Below the pieces are notes generated by a model, which was not told the DNA's origin, made no database searches, and worked only from the letters and a program-made list of their open reading frames with translations. A program made the position numbers and the translations under genes. Of a stretch of DNA of 34,203 nucleotides, positions 1 to 7,459 are shown one piece after another; the first letter of the stretch is position 1; each line of letters opens with the position of its first letter. This DNA comes from Crocinitomicaceae bacterium (GTDB taxonomy: Bacteria > Bacteroidota > Bacteroidia > Flavobacteriales_D > Crocinitomicaceae), in contig JAHEIL010000051.1 in NCBI GenBank assembly GCA_024639405.1, forward strand, positions 1 to 34,203, read 5' to 3'.

Positions 1-359
1 AAAATGATACTTCCTAAAACAGCCATTTGACGTGCAAATGATTTTGAATTTGCGTTTGGCTTGTTGTAAGCATATCCAATCGGACGCGCTTTTTTGTTTT
101 GGATTGTCAATAAAATTCCATCAATAGCGTGGAATAAAATTGATAAGTACGTTAAATACGACATCACCTTGATTAAAGGATTATGTGTCATAAAATACGC
201 ATACTCGTTGAAGGCACGTTTTCCTTCTTCGCCCGCTTTTAGGATTAATTGGAGGTTTCCTAATAGGTGACCTACCAAGAAAAGGCATAAAAACAGACCC
301 GTCAATGCCATCCAATATTTTTTGGCGATTGATGATGATAAAATAGCAGACTTACTCAT
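1..359 (-). CDS. sdhC: Succinate dehydrogenase cytochrome b subunit, partial (3' end outside window)
   Basis: Translating the minus strand from the ATG at 359 gives 119 codons that run off the left edge. The protein begins MSKSAILSSSIAKKYWMALT and continues with a hydrophobic helix containing GLFLCLFLVGHLLGN, then a soluble stretch and a second helix around LSILFHAIDGILLT. This matches the b558-type SdhC family of Bacteroidota and Firmicutes, the heme-b membrane anchor of succinate dehydrogenase/fumarate reductase in the cytoplasmic membrane. The histidines in the two helices are candidate heme ligands (family knowledge; not proven here). sdhA and sdhB would be expected beyond the left edge in the same direction. 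A perfect TAnnTTTG promoter element lies 32 nt upstream. Identification is confident; only the N-terminal part is visible. Confidence 0.9.
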   Translation of the reverse strand, partial: MSKSAILSSSIAKKYWMALTGLFLCLFLVGHLLGNLQLILKAGEEGKRAFNEYAYFMTHNPLIKVMSYLTYLSILFHAIDGILLTIQNKKARPIGYAYNKPNANSKSFARQMAVLGSII

Positions 360-391
360 ACTTACTTAATTTCTAGTTGAAAAATTTAGTG

Positions 392-399
392 CAAATTTA
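392..399 (-). promoter_or_regulatory. -7 promoter element (TAAATTTG) of sdhC
   Basis: On the minus strand this reads TAAATTTG, a perfect match to the Bacteroidota -7 consensus TAnnTTTG, and lies 32 nt before the sdhC ATG. No TTG at the usual 17-23 nt spacing upstream was found. Confidence 0.55.
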
Positions 400-487
400 A
401 TAGATAGAACAATTGAAAAATGGTTTAGTTCTTATTTAGACTCATTTTAGATTAGAGATCGAAAATTTAAAGAGAAATCAGTGCAAA

Positions 488-1390
488 TTATGCTTTCATT
501 TTAGTTAAAACTGTACCATTTTCTGATACATCCAATTGATAATTTGCGCCTAAAACAAGTGCTCTATTATCATTAATGTGCCCAGCAGGAAAATCAAAAG
601 CAATTGGAATTTTTCGGAATTCAAATGGTCGCAAGATGATTTCTTCAATTGAACTTCCAAAAGGAATGGTAGTATCTTCTAAATCCGTCATTCCGCCTAC
701 AATTAAGCCTTTTATCTTGCTTAAAGCACCAGCTTTTTCAAGGGCAAAAATCATGCGATCGATGTGGTATAAATGTTCGGCTAAGTCTTCAATGAAGAGA
801 ATTGAATCCGTAAAATCTAAGGCATCGTTTGTTCCTAATAAACTGTAAACAATGCTTAAATTGCCTCCTATTAATTTACCTGTAGCGCTTCCAAATTTAT
901 TATTTGTGTGAGGAGTTGCTGTTATTTCAGTTAGTGTTCCTGTTAAAGCATCTACCATCGTTGTCAATGCTTCTTGCGAGTTGTCTTTAAAGTTTAGCAC
1001 AACAGAACCATGAATACTTGGCAGGTTGAATTTTTGCATGCGGTGATGAAATACTGTAATATCGCTAAATCCAATAATCCATTTTGGTTGTCTTAGCATT
1101 CCTGCCCAGTTTAATTGATCAACAATTCGCACGCAACCGTATCCACCTCTTGCACATAAAATTGCTTTTACCTCAGGATCATCTATTCCAGCTTGAAAAT
1201 CTGAAGTACGTTTTTCATCTGTTCCAGAAAAATAGTTGAATTGTCCCAAACAATGTGCACTTATTTTAACCTTAAACCCCTTTTTTTCAAGTAGATCTTT
1301 TGCGAAAAAAACATGTTCATGTTCGATTGCTTTCGCAGGAGCTGTGATGTAAATTAAATCACCTGGTTGAAGATAAGGAATTGTTGTCAT
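488..1390 (-). CDS. S66 family peptidase (LD-carboxypeptidase type)
   Basis: This is a 300-aa protein from the ATG at 1390. An upstream TTG at 1435 would add 15 residues, but it lies upstream of a perfect promoter element, so the ATG is preferred. The family cleaves the L,D-peptide bond of murein tetrapeptides during cell-wall recycling in the cytoplasm; relatives include microcin C self-immunity proteins. The S66 catalytic triad can be read: nucleophile Ser109 in GFSDIT, Glu201 in FIEDLAEHLYHIDRM and His271 in FPAGHINDN. The RGGYG motif typical of the family precedes the serine. There is no signal peptide from the chosen start, which fits a cytoplasmic enzyme. The neighbour tadA is divergent, with 78 bp between start codons. 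Family assignment is firm; the exact substrate is inferred. Confidence 0.9.
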   Translation of the reverse strand: MTTIPYLQPGDLIYITAPAKAIEHEHVFFAKDLLEKKGFKVKISAHCLGQFNYFSGTDEKRTSDFQAGIDDPEVKAILCARGGYGCVRIVDQLNWAGMLRQPKWIIGFSDITVFHHRMQKFNLPSIHGSVVLNFKDNSQEALTTMVDALTGTLTEITATPHTNNKFGSATGKLIGGNLSIVYSLLGTNDALDFTDSILFIEDLAEHLYHIDRMIFALEKAGALSKIKGLIVGGMTDLEDTTIPFGSSIEEIILRPFEFRKIPIAFDFPAGHINDNRALVLGANYQLDVSENGTVLTKMKA

Positions 1391-1394
1391 GAAG

Positions 1395-1402
1395 CAAATG
1401 TA
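1395..1402 (-). promoter_or_regulatory. -7 promoter element (TACATTTG), 4 nt from the S66 ATG
   Basis: The minus strand reads TACATTTG, a perfect TAnnTTTG, then CTTC, then the ATG at 1390. With transcription normally starting a few bases after this element, the mRNA would be leaderless or nearly so. The same arrangement recurs before mnmE. Confidence 0.5.
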
Positions 1403-1468
1403 AAAAATATTCAGTGTTTGCTTCGAACCTTTCAAAAATTATATTTCGTAGTTTTATAAAAAAAACGA

Positions 1469-1915
1469 ATGATTACTCCCTATAACGATGCTTATTTCAT
1501 GAAGCAAGCATTGCAAGAAGCGCAGAAAGCTGCTGCACTAGATGAGGTTCCTGTTGGTGCTGTTATTGTGGCAAACAACCAAATTATTGCCCGTTCACAT
1601 AATTTCACTGAGCATTTACAAGATGTAACAGCCCATGCGGAAATTCAGGCAATTACTGCTGCATCTGAATATTTGGGGGCCAAATATTTAACAGGTTGTA
1701 CCTTGTATGTGACAATAGAACCATGTGTGATGTGTGCGGGCGCATTGTATTGGTCACAAATAGACAAAATTGTCTTTGGAGCGCGCGATGAGAAAAGAGG
1801 TGCGGGTCGCTTTCAAAATGAATTGTATCATCCGAAAACGTTAGTAGTAAATGGTGTCATGGAAGCAGAATGTGCTGAATTGATGCAGCAATTTTTTCAA
1901 TCCAAAAGACGTTAA
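1469..1915 (+). CDS. tadA: tRNA-specific adenosine deaminase (A34 to I34)
   Basis: This 148-aa zinc deaminase of the cytidine/deoxycytidylate deaminase superfamily has the normal length for TadA. The zinc and catalytic motifs are intact: His56 and the proton-shuttling Glu58 in TAHAEIQ, and Cys86 and Cys89 in EPCVMCAGA. The N-terminal VPVGAVIV and the later FGARDEKRGAG are also typical of TadA. The enzyme converts adenosine 34 to inosine in tRNA-Arg(ACG), which is essential in most bacteria. It is divergent from the S66 peptidase and convergent with the LacI gene, with only 15 bp between the stop codons, so there is no obvious functional link to its neighbours. A guanine-deaminase-like role is a less likely alternative. 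Confidence 0.93.
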   Translation: MITPYNDAYFMKQALQEAQKAAALDEVPVGAVIVANNQIIARSHNFTEHLQDVTAHAEIQAITAASEYLGAKYLTGCTLYVTIEPCVMCAGALYWSQIDKIVFGARDEKRGAGRFQNELYHPKTLVVNGVMEAECAELMQQFFQSKRR

Positions 1916-1930
1916 TACTCAGTTGAATTA

Positions 1931-2908
1931 TCATTTTCTTCCAATTTTTAGCTCAACATTTATTGCATTTGTTTTGGGATGAAAAGTATTGTCATCTATT
2001 AATTTGAACAATGTGTTTGCAGCTTCATAACCAAGTTTTTTTCCATCGTGGGAAACGTAAGAAACTTCTGGAAATAAAAGTGGTATTGTTGACCCATCAC
2101 TAAATCCGATAACTGAAATTTCATTTAATTTATGTTTTTCTCTTACTGCAGCGATGATTCCAATTAATAATTCATCACTTATTCCGAAAACGGCATCTAT
2201 ATTATTCGAATCAATGAGCGAAATTGTTTTTTCATATGCTTCAATTGAACTTGAAGCATATTCTATTGAATAGGGTAAATTATTTTGACTAAGAATGGAC
2301 GAAAAGCCAATTTTTCTATTTTTTGTAATTGCTAAATTTTCGTGACCAAAAAAGCCGATTATGTTTTTTCTATTTTCATTGATTAATTGTTGTGCACACT
2401 TTTCAGCCATTAATCTGTCATTGATTACAACTTGATGGTAATTTGACGTATTTGCAGCTTTATCAAATATTACTACTGGGATATTGTATGCATCAGCTGT
2501 TTTAAGGTGTTCAACATTTGAAGTTTCAACACTAAGCGACATTAAAATACCGTCAACTCGGTAGTCACAACATTTTTGAATCGCTTCATTTTCTTTTAGA
2601 ATGTCATCATTTGTTGGAAGAATAATTACTTGAAAGTTCCTTTCGTTTACTACAGAAGTAATACCAAAAATAACATCCGGAACGAAACTATTACAAAATT
2701 TAGGGATGATTACACCAATTAATTGACTTTTCTGTTTTCTAAAGTTGGAAGCAAAGCTGTTTGGTTTAAAGTTTAATGCATCGGCAATACCTTTAATTTT
2801 AATTTTCAAGTCTGAACTTATGTCTGGATGGTCTTTTAGGGCGCGTGACACCGTTGAAGGACTAACATTTGCCAATTGTGCAATATCTTTAATTGTAATA
2901 ACTTTCAT
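1931..2908 (-). CDS. LacI-family transcriptional repressor of the sugar locus
   Basis: From the ATG at 2908 the protein has 325 aa; a TTG nine bases further upstream is possible but less likely. The N-terminus (MKVITIKDIAQLANVSPSTV) is a classic LacI helix-turn-helix, residues about 4-24. The hinge region follows, and then a periplasmic-binding-protein-like effector domain (LIGVIIPKF onward) to the C-terminus (KIGRK). Such repressors release their operator on binding a sugar or sugar phosphate. The gene diverges from the TonB-dependent receptor, and a palindromic LacI-type operator sits between them, so it very likely controls the receptor and perhaps itself. Its effector cannot be read from sequence; sucrose, fructose or a phosphorylated product is inferred from the neighbouring enzymes. 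Confidence 0.92.
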   Translation of the reverse strand: MKVITIKDIAQLANVSPSTVSRALKDHPDISSDLKIKIKGIADALNFKPNSFASNFRKQKSQLIGVIIPKFCNSFVPDVIFGITSVVNERNFQVIILPTNDDILKENEAIQKCCDYRVDGILMSLSVETSNVEHLKTADAYNIPVVIFDKAANTSNYHQVVINDRLMAEKCAQQLINENRKNIIGFFGHENLAITKNRKIGFSSILSQNNLPYSIEYASSSIEAYEKTISLIDSNNIDAVFGISDELLIGIIAAVREKHKLNEISVIGFSDGSTIPLLFPEVSYVSHDGKKLGYEAANTLFKLIDDNTFHPKTNAINVELKIGRK

Positions 2909-2977
2909 AAGTGTCAAGGTTGAACTAGTAAAGCAAATATCATTATTATTTCTGTTAAAGTCAAAAAAGATGTTAAC

Positions 2978-3003
2978 CGCAAACGTTTGCGAAATCGTTT
3001 GCG
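2978..3003. promoter_or_regulatory. Twin LacI-family operators in the divergent promoter region
   Basis: Positions 2978-2991 read CGCAAACGTTTGCG, a perfect 14-bp palindrome with the central CG that is diagnostic of LacI/GalR operators. Positions 2990-3003 read CGAAATCGTTTGCG, the same site with two mismatches in the left half. The two centres are 12 bp apart, close to one helical turn, and the sites overlap by 2 bp. They lie 70 bp 5' of the repressor ATG and 85 bp 5' of the receptor ATG. Confidence 0.8.
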
Positions 3004-3087
3004 AAAGTCAAATTGCCATTTATGCATATTAATATGTAAAAACCAACGCTGCTTTTACATAAATTAGCCCAACTAAAACTATGAATT

Positions 3088-5562
3088 ATGAAAAGACAAA
3101 AAAACAAAAAATTTATTGCGTTATTGGCTTTCAGTCAGTTAGCAATTGTTTCACAAGCTTTTTCACAAAATTTAACTCCTACTCAAAAGGAAGATTCTAC
3201 AGCGAAAAAAATTGATGAAATTATTATTACAGGAGTAAGTAATCCAAAAGCATCTGTTTCATCATCTATTTCCGTTTCAACTTTACGATTGGAACAAATA
3301 GAAGCAACAGCACCAAGAACGACCGCTGAAATTTTCAAGCAAATACCTGGAATTCGAACAGAATCTTCTGCAGGTGAAGGAAACACAAATATTTCAGTAC
3401 GTGGTGTACCTTTAGCCACAGGAGGTTCGAAGTATTTATTATTACAAGAAGATGGATTGCCAGTTTTACAATTTGGTGATATTGCATTTGCTACACAGGA
3501 TCAATTTATTCGTGCAGATGCTACATTAAGTAGAATTGAAGCAGTAAAAGGTGGGTCAGCTTCTATATTGGCTTCCAATTCTCCAGCTGGTATAATTAAT
3601 TTTATCAGCAAAGACGGTCGCAAAGAAGGAGGCTCTATTACTAGTTCTGTAGGTTTAGATTATCGTAATTTACGAACTGACGTTGAATATGGTACAAAAA
3701 TTGGAAATGGTTTATACATGCATGTTGGAGGTTTTTACCGTCAAGGTGAAGGGCCAAGAAACATCGGTTATTTAGGAAATGATGGAGGTCAAATCAAGTT
3801 AAATGTAACAAAAGACTTTTCGAGTGGTTATATTAAATTTTATGTAAAATCTTTGCGTGACCATACAGCTGGATATATGCCAATGCCGATGTCAGTTACA
3901 GGAACAAATGACTCTCCTACATGGGGATCAGTAAATGGTTATGACGCAAGTTATGGAGCGTTACAAACGCCATTAATTTCTTCATTAACAGCTTTAAACC
4001 AAGCAAATCAGCCAGAATTGGTAAATGTACGCGAAGGTGTAACATCTAATCTTAATTCAATTGGTTCAGAATTCAAAGTGAATTTGGCTAACAATTGGTC
4101 AATTTTAGGGAAAAGTAGATTTTCTACAATAAATGGTCGTTTCTTAGCACCATTCCCAGCAAATGTTGGAACATCTTCAGCAATTGCCTCAGGATTAGTT
4201 GGCGCAGGAAATACAGCTTTATTAACTTATGCTGATGGTACTGCTTTTAATACAGGTCAATCTGGAAATGACCTATTAATGGTTATGCATTTATTCAACA
4301 CAAAATTGAATAACTTCAATAATATGACAAATGATTTTAGTTTGAATAAAAACTTCAAACGTGTTAAAGTAAATGTAGGGGTTTATCAATCAACACAAAA
4401 CATCAACATGTCATGGTTGTGGAATTCATATTTAATGGATGTTAACAATGATGGTAAATCACATAATCAATTAGTGAACATTGCAAGTGTTAATTCAACA
4501 AATGACACAACAAATTTATCTGAAAACGGATTACTTGCATATGGTGTACCTGCATGGGGTAATTGTTGTCAACGTAATTACGATGTTAACTATTCAATAT
4601 TAGCGCCTAATACAAATATTGATATTGAAGTAAATGACAACATTACATTCTCTTTAGGAGCTCGTTATGACATGGGAAGAGCTAAAGGTACATACAGTGG
4701 AGCTGTTGTTACACCAGTTGATGTAGACAATAATGGAACAATCTCACCAATTGAAAGTAATGTTGCAACAATTAACAATAATCATCCATCACTCGTAAAT
4801 TATTCTTGGAATTATTTATCATATTCAGTTGGAGCAAATTACCGTTTGAAAGAAAATTCTGCACTTTTTGCTCGTTACTCAAAAGGTGGACGCGCAGGAG
4901 CAGATCGTGTTTTATTTAGTAATTATTTAAACAACAAAGGTGGTTTAACGAGTGATAATAACGTAGTTGATTTTACATCACAAGCAGAATTAGGTTATAA
5001 ATACCGTTCAACAAAGTTAACTTTGAATGCGACAGCATTTTTTGCACAAACAGATGAAAAAAACTATGAAGCAACAAATCAAGTTTTCTTAGATAGAACT
5101 TACCAAGCGTTTGGTTTGGAATTAGAAGGTCGTTACACGATCAATAAATTTGCTTTATTTGGAGGATTAACATTGACGAAAGCAACAATTTCAAAAGATG
5201 TTATTACTCCTGCTAATGTTGGTAAAACACCTCGCCGTCAAGCAGGTTTAATTTACACAATCACACCTAGTTACAACTTCAATAAAAAATTATCTGTTGG
5301 TGTAAGTATTATTGGAACGACTCAATCATACGCTCAAGATAACAATGATTTAGTAATGAATGGATATGTTTATTTAAACCCATACATTAGCTATTCTCCA
5401 GCAGAAAACTTCTTTATTTCAATTCAAGCTAATAATGTCTTGAATGCAATTGGAGTGACTGAATCTGAAGAAGGATCGATTACGAACAATGCAACTAATG
5501 TTGTACGTGCAAGATCAATTGCTGGACGTTCAACTTCTATTACTTTGAAATACAAATTCTAA
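3088..5562 (+). CDS. TonB-dependent outer-membrane receptor (probable sugar importer)
   Basis: The 824-aa protein starts with a signal peptide (about residues 1-26, cleaved near AFSQ). A candidate TonB box DEIIITG follows at 43-49. The plug domain (about 55-175) contains VRGVPLATGG and VKGGSASILASNSPAGIINF. A long beta-barrel ends in the terminal aromatic residue (KYKF) used for outer-membrane insertion. It lacks the N-terminal carboxypeptidase-regulatory-like domain of SusC proteins, and no susD gene follows, so it is not a SusCD pair. The architecture resembles SuxA-type sucrose receptors (inference). The gene is divergent from the LacI gene and downstream of the twin operator, with a weak -7-like TAAATTAG at 3060-3067. 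A strong terminator follows directly. The ligand is inferred from context to be a di- or oligosaccharide. Confidence 0.9.
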   Translation: MKRQKNKKFIALLAFSQLAIVSQAFSQNLTPTQKEDSTAKKIDEIIITGVSNPKASVSSSISVSTLRLEQIEATAPRTTAEIFKQIPGIRTESSAGEGNTNISVRGVPLATGGSKYLLLQEDGLPVLQFGDIAFATQDQFIRADATLSRIEAVKGGSASILASNSPAGIINFISKDGRKEGGSITSSVGLDYRNLRTDVEYGTKIGNGLYMHVGGFYRQGEGPRNIGYLGNDGGQIKLNVTKDFSSGYIKFYVKSLRDHTAGYMPMPMSVTGTNDSPTWGSVNGYDASYGALQTPLISSLTALNQANQPELVNVREGVTSNLNSIGSEFKVNLANNWSILGKSRFSTINGRFLAPFPANVGTSSAIASGLVGAGNTALLTYADGTAFNTGQSGNDLLMVMHLFNTKLNNFNNMTNDFSLNKNFKRVKVNVGVYQSTQNINMSWLWNSYLMDVNNDGKSHNQLVNIASVNSTNDTTNLSENGLLAYGVPAWGNCCQRNYDVNYSILAPNTNIDIEVNDNITFSLGARYDMGRAKGTYSGAVVTPVDVDNNGTISPIESNVATINNNHPSLVNYSWNYLSYSVGANYRLKENSALFARYSKGGRAGADRVLFSNYLNNKGGLTSDNNVVDFTSQAELGYKYRSTKLTLNATAFFAQTDEKNYEATNQVFLDRTYQAFGLELEGRYTINKFALFGGLTLTKATISKDVITPANVGKTPRRQAGLIYTITPSYNFNKKLSVGVSIIGTTQSYAQDNNDLVMNGYVYLNPYISYSPAENFFISIQANNVLNAIGVTESEEGSITNNATNVVRARSIAGRSTSITLKYKF

Positions 5563-5570
5563 TATCTTTG
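5563..5570 (+). promoter_or_regulatory. Possible -7 promoter element (TATCTTTG) between receptor and hydrolase genes
   Basis: A perfect TAnnTTTG begins one base after the receptor stop codon. If used, transcription would start near 5575 and immediately cross the terminator hairpin at 5586-5609 before reaching the hydrolase start. In AT-rich DNA this could be chance. Confidence 0.3.
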
Positions 5571-5585
5571 TAATATGTATTATTT

Positions 5586-5616
5586 AGTGAGGTGCTTATG
5601 CGCCTCACTTTTTTTT
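5586..5616 (+). terminator. Intrinsic terminator between the receptor and the hydrolase operon
   Basis: The arms AGTGAGGTGC and GCGCCTCACT form a 10-bp stem with one G-U pair and a TTAT loop, followed by seven Ts (5610-5616). It ends transcripts of the receptor gene, or acts as a partial terminator that sets the ratio of receptor to downstream enzymes. It lies inside the N-terminal extension of the longest hydrolase reading frame (ATG at 5575), which argues against that start. Confidence 0.85.
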
Positions 5617-5625
5617 GAATTAATC

Positions 5626-6807
5626 ATGAGTATCTCGTCAAAAATAGCATCAATACTTGATCAAGTATCTGTTCCAAATGGTTTCTTGGCGACAGCACAT
5701 TCAAGCGATAATTACCGTCGTGTATGGGCGAGAGATAGTGCTATTTTGTCGATTGCCTTAATCGTTTCTGATCAATCAAATTATTTTGAACAGATCAAAA
5801 AATCAATTACAAGTCTTCAAAAATACCAATCTGAAACAGGTGCAATACCATCAAATATACCTGAAAATGAATCAATAAGTCAGAAACCAAGTTTCGGGTC
5901 ATTGGTGGGTCGAGTTGATGCAACTACTTGGTGGTTGATAATGGCGATGAACTTCATTAAAAAAACCTCCGACACAGCATTAAAAAATGAAATGGAGCAA
6001 GCTGTTTTTAATGCACTAAAAGTTTTAGAATGTTGGGAATTTAATAATAGAAACTTAATCTACACTCCGATGGGAGGAAATTGGGCTGATGAATATGTAA
6101 TCTCAGGATATACACTGTATGATAATTTATTAAGGTATTGGTCATTAAAGCTAGTAGCAGAAGTTTATGAAGACGAAAAAACAGCAGAAAAATCTGAATT
6201 AGTTAAGGCAACTATTTTAGCTAATTTTAATCCAGAATCATCTGCAAATAATCTTACTATTCATCCTCGTATACATCACGATTTTCGATCGAATAGTTCC
6301 GCTTTTTGGCCAATGTCATTTGATCCCTCTGGCTATCAATGCACGTGGGATACAGCAGCAAATGCCTTATTATTATTACTTGGATTTCCAGCTGAAAAAA
6401 CGATTGAAGCGTATGAAACTATTGCAAAAAATTATGGACATCATCTAGTTCCCGCTTTTTATCCTGTAATCAACGAATCTGATAAAAATTGGCCGCTTTT
6501 AAAAGAAAATTATAACTATTCGTTTAAAAATTACCCAAACCACTTTCATAATGGAGGAAGTTGGCCGGTTATGTTTGGGTTATTGGGTATGGGTTTTGCT
6601 TTTATTAATGAGCAAAGTTTGACAACTTTAATTTATAATGAATATCTAATTAAGATCACTGAAAATGAAGAAATTAATTTTTCTGAATACATCAATCCTA
6701 TTACAAATCAATTTGGAGGAATGAACGATTTATGTTTTTCTATAGCTGGTTATTTATTTTTGGAAACAGCTGTAAAAAATCCTCTTGCAATAAAACAAAT
6801 ACTTTAA
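5626..6807 (+). CDS. Cytosolic (alpha/alpha)6 glycosidase, GH100 invertase / amylo-glucosidase-like
   Basis: The chosen start, ATG 5626, gives 393 aa (MSISSKIASILDQVS...). The longer frame from 5575 would translate through a terminator hairpin. No signal peptide is present, so the enzyme acts in the cytoplasm. Motifs recall GH100 neutral invertases and related six-hairpin glycosidases: RRVWARDSA (31-39), GRVDATTWW (95-103), NWADEYVISGYTLYDN (152-167) and YPNHFHNGGSWP (303-314), the last closely matching the HNGGSWP block of GH100. Aspartates 98 and 155 are candidate catalytic residues, but I cannot assign the pair with certainty. It is the first gene of a three-gene unit with the kinase (1-nt gap) and the MFS transporter. 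The predicted reaction is hydrolysis of sucrose to glucose and fructose; a glycogen-debranching-type alpha-glucosidase is the main alternative. Confidence 0.75.
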   Translation: MSISSKIASILDQVSVPNGFLATAHSSDNYRRVWARDSAILSIALIVSDQSNYFEQIKKSITSLQKYQSETGAIPSNIPENESISQKPSFGSLVGRVDATTWWLIMAMNFIKKTSDTALKNEMEQAVFNALKVLECWEFNNRNLIYTPMGGNWADEYVISGYTLYDNLLRYWSLKLVAEVYEDEKTAEKSELVKATILANFNPESSANNLTIHPRIHHDFRSNSSAFWPMSFDPSGYQCTWDTAANALLLLLGFPAEKTIEAYETIAKNYGHHLVPAFYPVINESDKNWPLLKENYNYSFKNYPNHFHNGGSWPVMFGLLGMGFAFINEQSLTTLIYNEYLIKITENEEINFSEYINPITNQFGGMNDLCFSIAGYLFLETAVKNPLAIKQIL

Positions 6808-6808
6808 A

Positions 6809-7459
6809 ATGATTGGCGATCAATTAAATATAGCTTCAGAATATTATGCAACGTCATTGGCATTGTATCAGCAATTTATAAAAAAATTTCCTGCACCAAC
6901 TAAATTAGTTGTAGCGATTGCTGGCGAATCAGGTAGTGGTAAATCTGTAACAGCCAAATGTTTTGAGCGTGTGCTTTCAAATCATGATATTTTAACGAAA
7001 ACAGTTCACATGGATGATTATTTTCATTTACCACCTCATACAAATCACATGAATCGCATTGCTTCATTTGACAATGTTGGTTTTAAGGAAGTTGCTATTG
7101 AAAAACTGTCAGATCTAGTGTGCCAATTTAAGTCAAACATTCAATCTATTGAGAAGCCATTAGTTAACTACATTGAAAATTATATTACAACAGAAATCAT
7201 GCATTTTAAAGATGTAGAGGTACTTATTGTAGAAGGAACTTATTCCTTTTTAACTGAAAATGTAGATTTGAAAATATTTATGGAAAGGGATTTTAATCAA
7301 ACAAGATCATCTAGAATAGCTCGTAATCGAGGCGATGAAGCAAATGATCCTTTTGTTGAGAAGGTACTTGAGAAAGAACACCAATTAATTGCCCCTTTTA
7401 TTCATCAAGCGGATTTACTTATTTGCTCAGATTTTTCTGTTAAACAACTTGTCTTATGA
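6809..7459 (+). CDS. Uridine-kinase/phosphoribulokinase-like P-loop kinase in a sugar operon
   Basis: This 216-aa protein has a Walker A motif GESGSGKS at 39-46 and the HMDDYF motif at 67-72, the equivalent of the substrate-binding Asp region of uridine kinase. A Walker-B-like VLIVEGTYSF and an RDFNQTRSSRIARNR lid-type segment follow. These place it in the uridine kinase / PRK family of nucleoside and sugar kinases, although it is not clearly a housekeeping Udk. Its ATG is one base after the hydrolase stop, and its own stop overlaps the transporter start (ATGA at 7456-7459), so translation is coupled. Context suggests that it phosphorylates a product of the hydrolase (glucose or fructose), replacing a conventional ROK or PfkB kinase; this is inference. 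Genuine uridine kinase activity remains possible. Confidence 0.75.
   Translation: MIGDQLNIASEYYATSLALYQQFIKKFPAPTKLVVAIAGESGSGKSVTAKCFERVLSNHDILTKTVHMDDYFHLPPHTNHMNRIASFDNVGFKEVAIEKLSDLVCQFKSNIQSIEKPLVNYIENYITTEIMHFKDVEVLIVEGTYSFLTENVDLKIFMERDFNQTRSSRIARNRGDEANDPFVEKVLEKEHQLIAPFIHQADLLICSDFSVKQLVL

Noticed and set aside
576-848. Plus-strand open frame inside the S66 peptidase gene
   Set aside because: Lies entirely antisense to a confidently identified gene and has no family-like motif.
1391-1435. Fifteen-residue N-terminal extension of the S66 peptidase from a TTG
   Set aside because: The TTG lies upstream of a perfect -7 promoter element, and the ATG at 1390 gives the normal family start.
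5575-5625. ATG at 5575 as start of the GH100-like hydrolase
   Set aside because: The extra 17 codons read through a strong intrinsic terminator and show no homology-like pattern; the ATG at 5626 is better.
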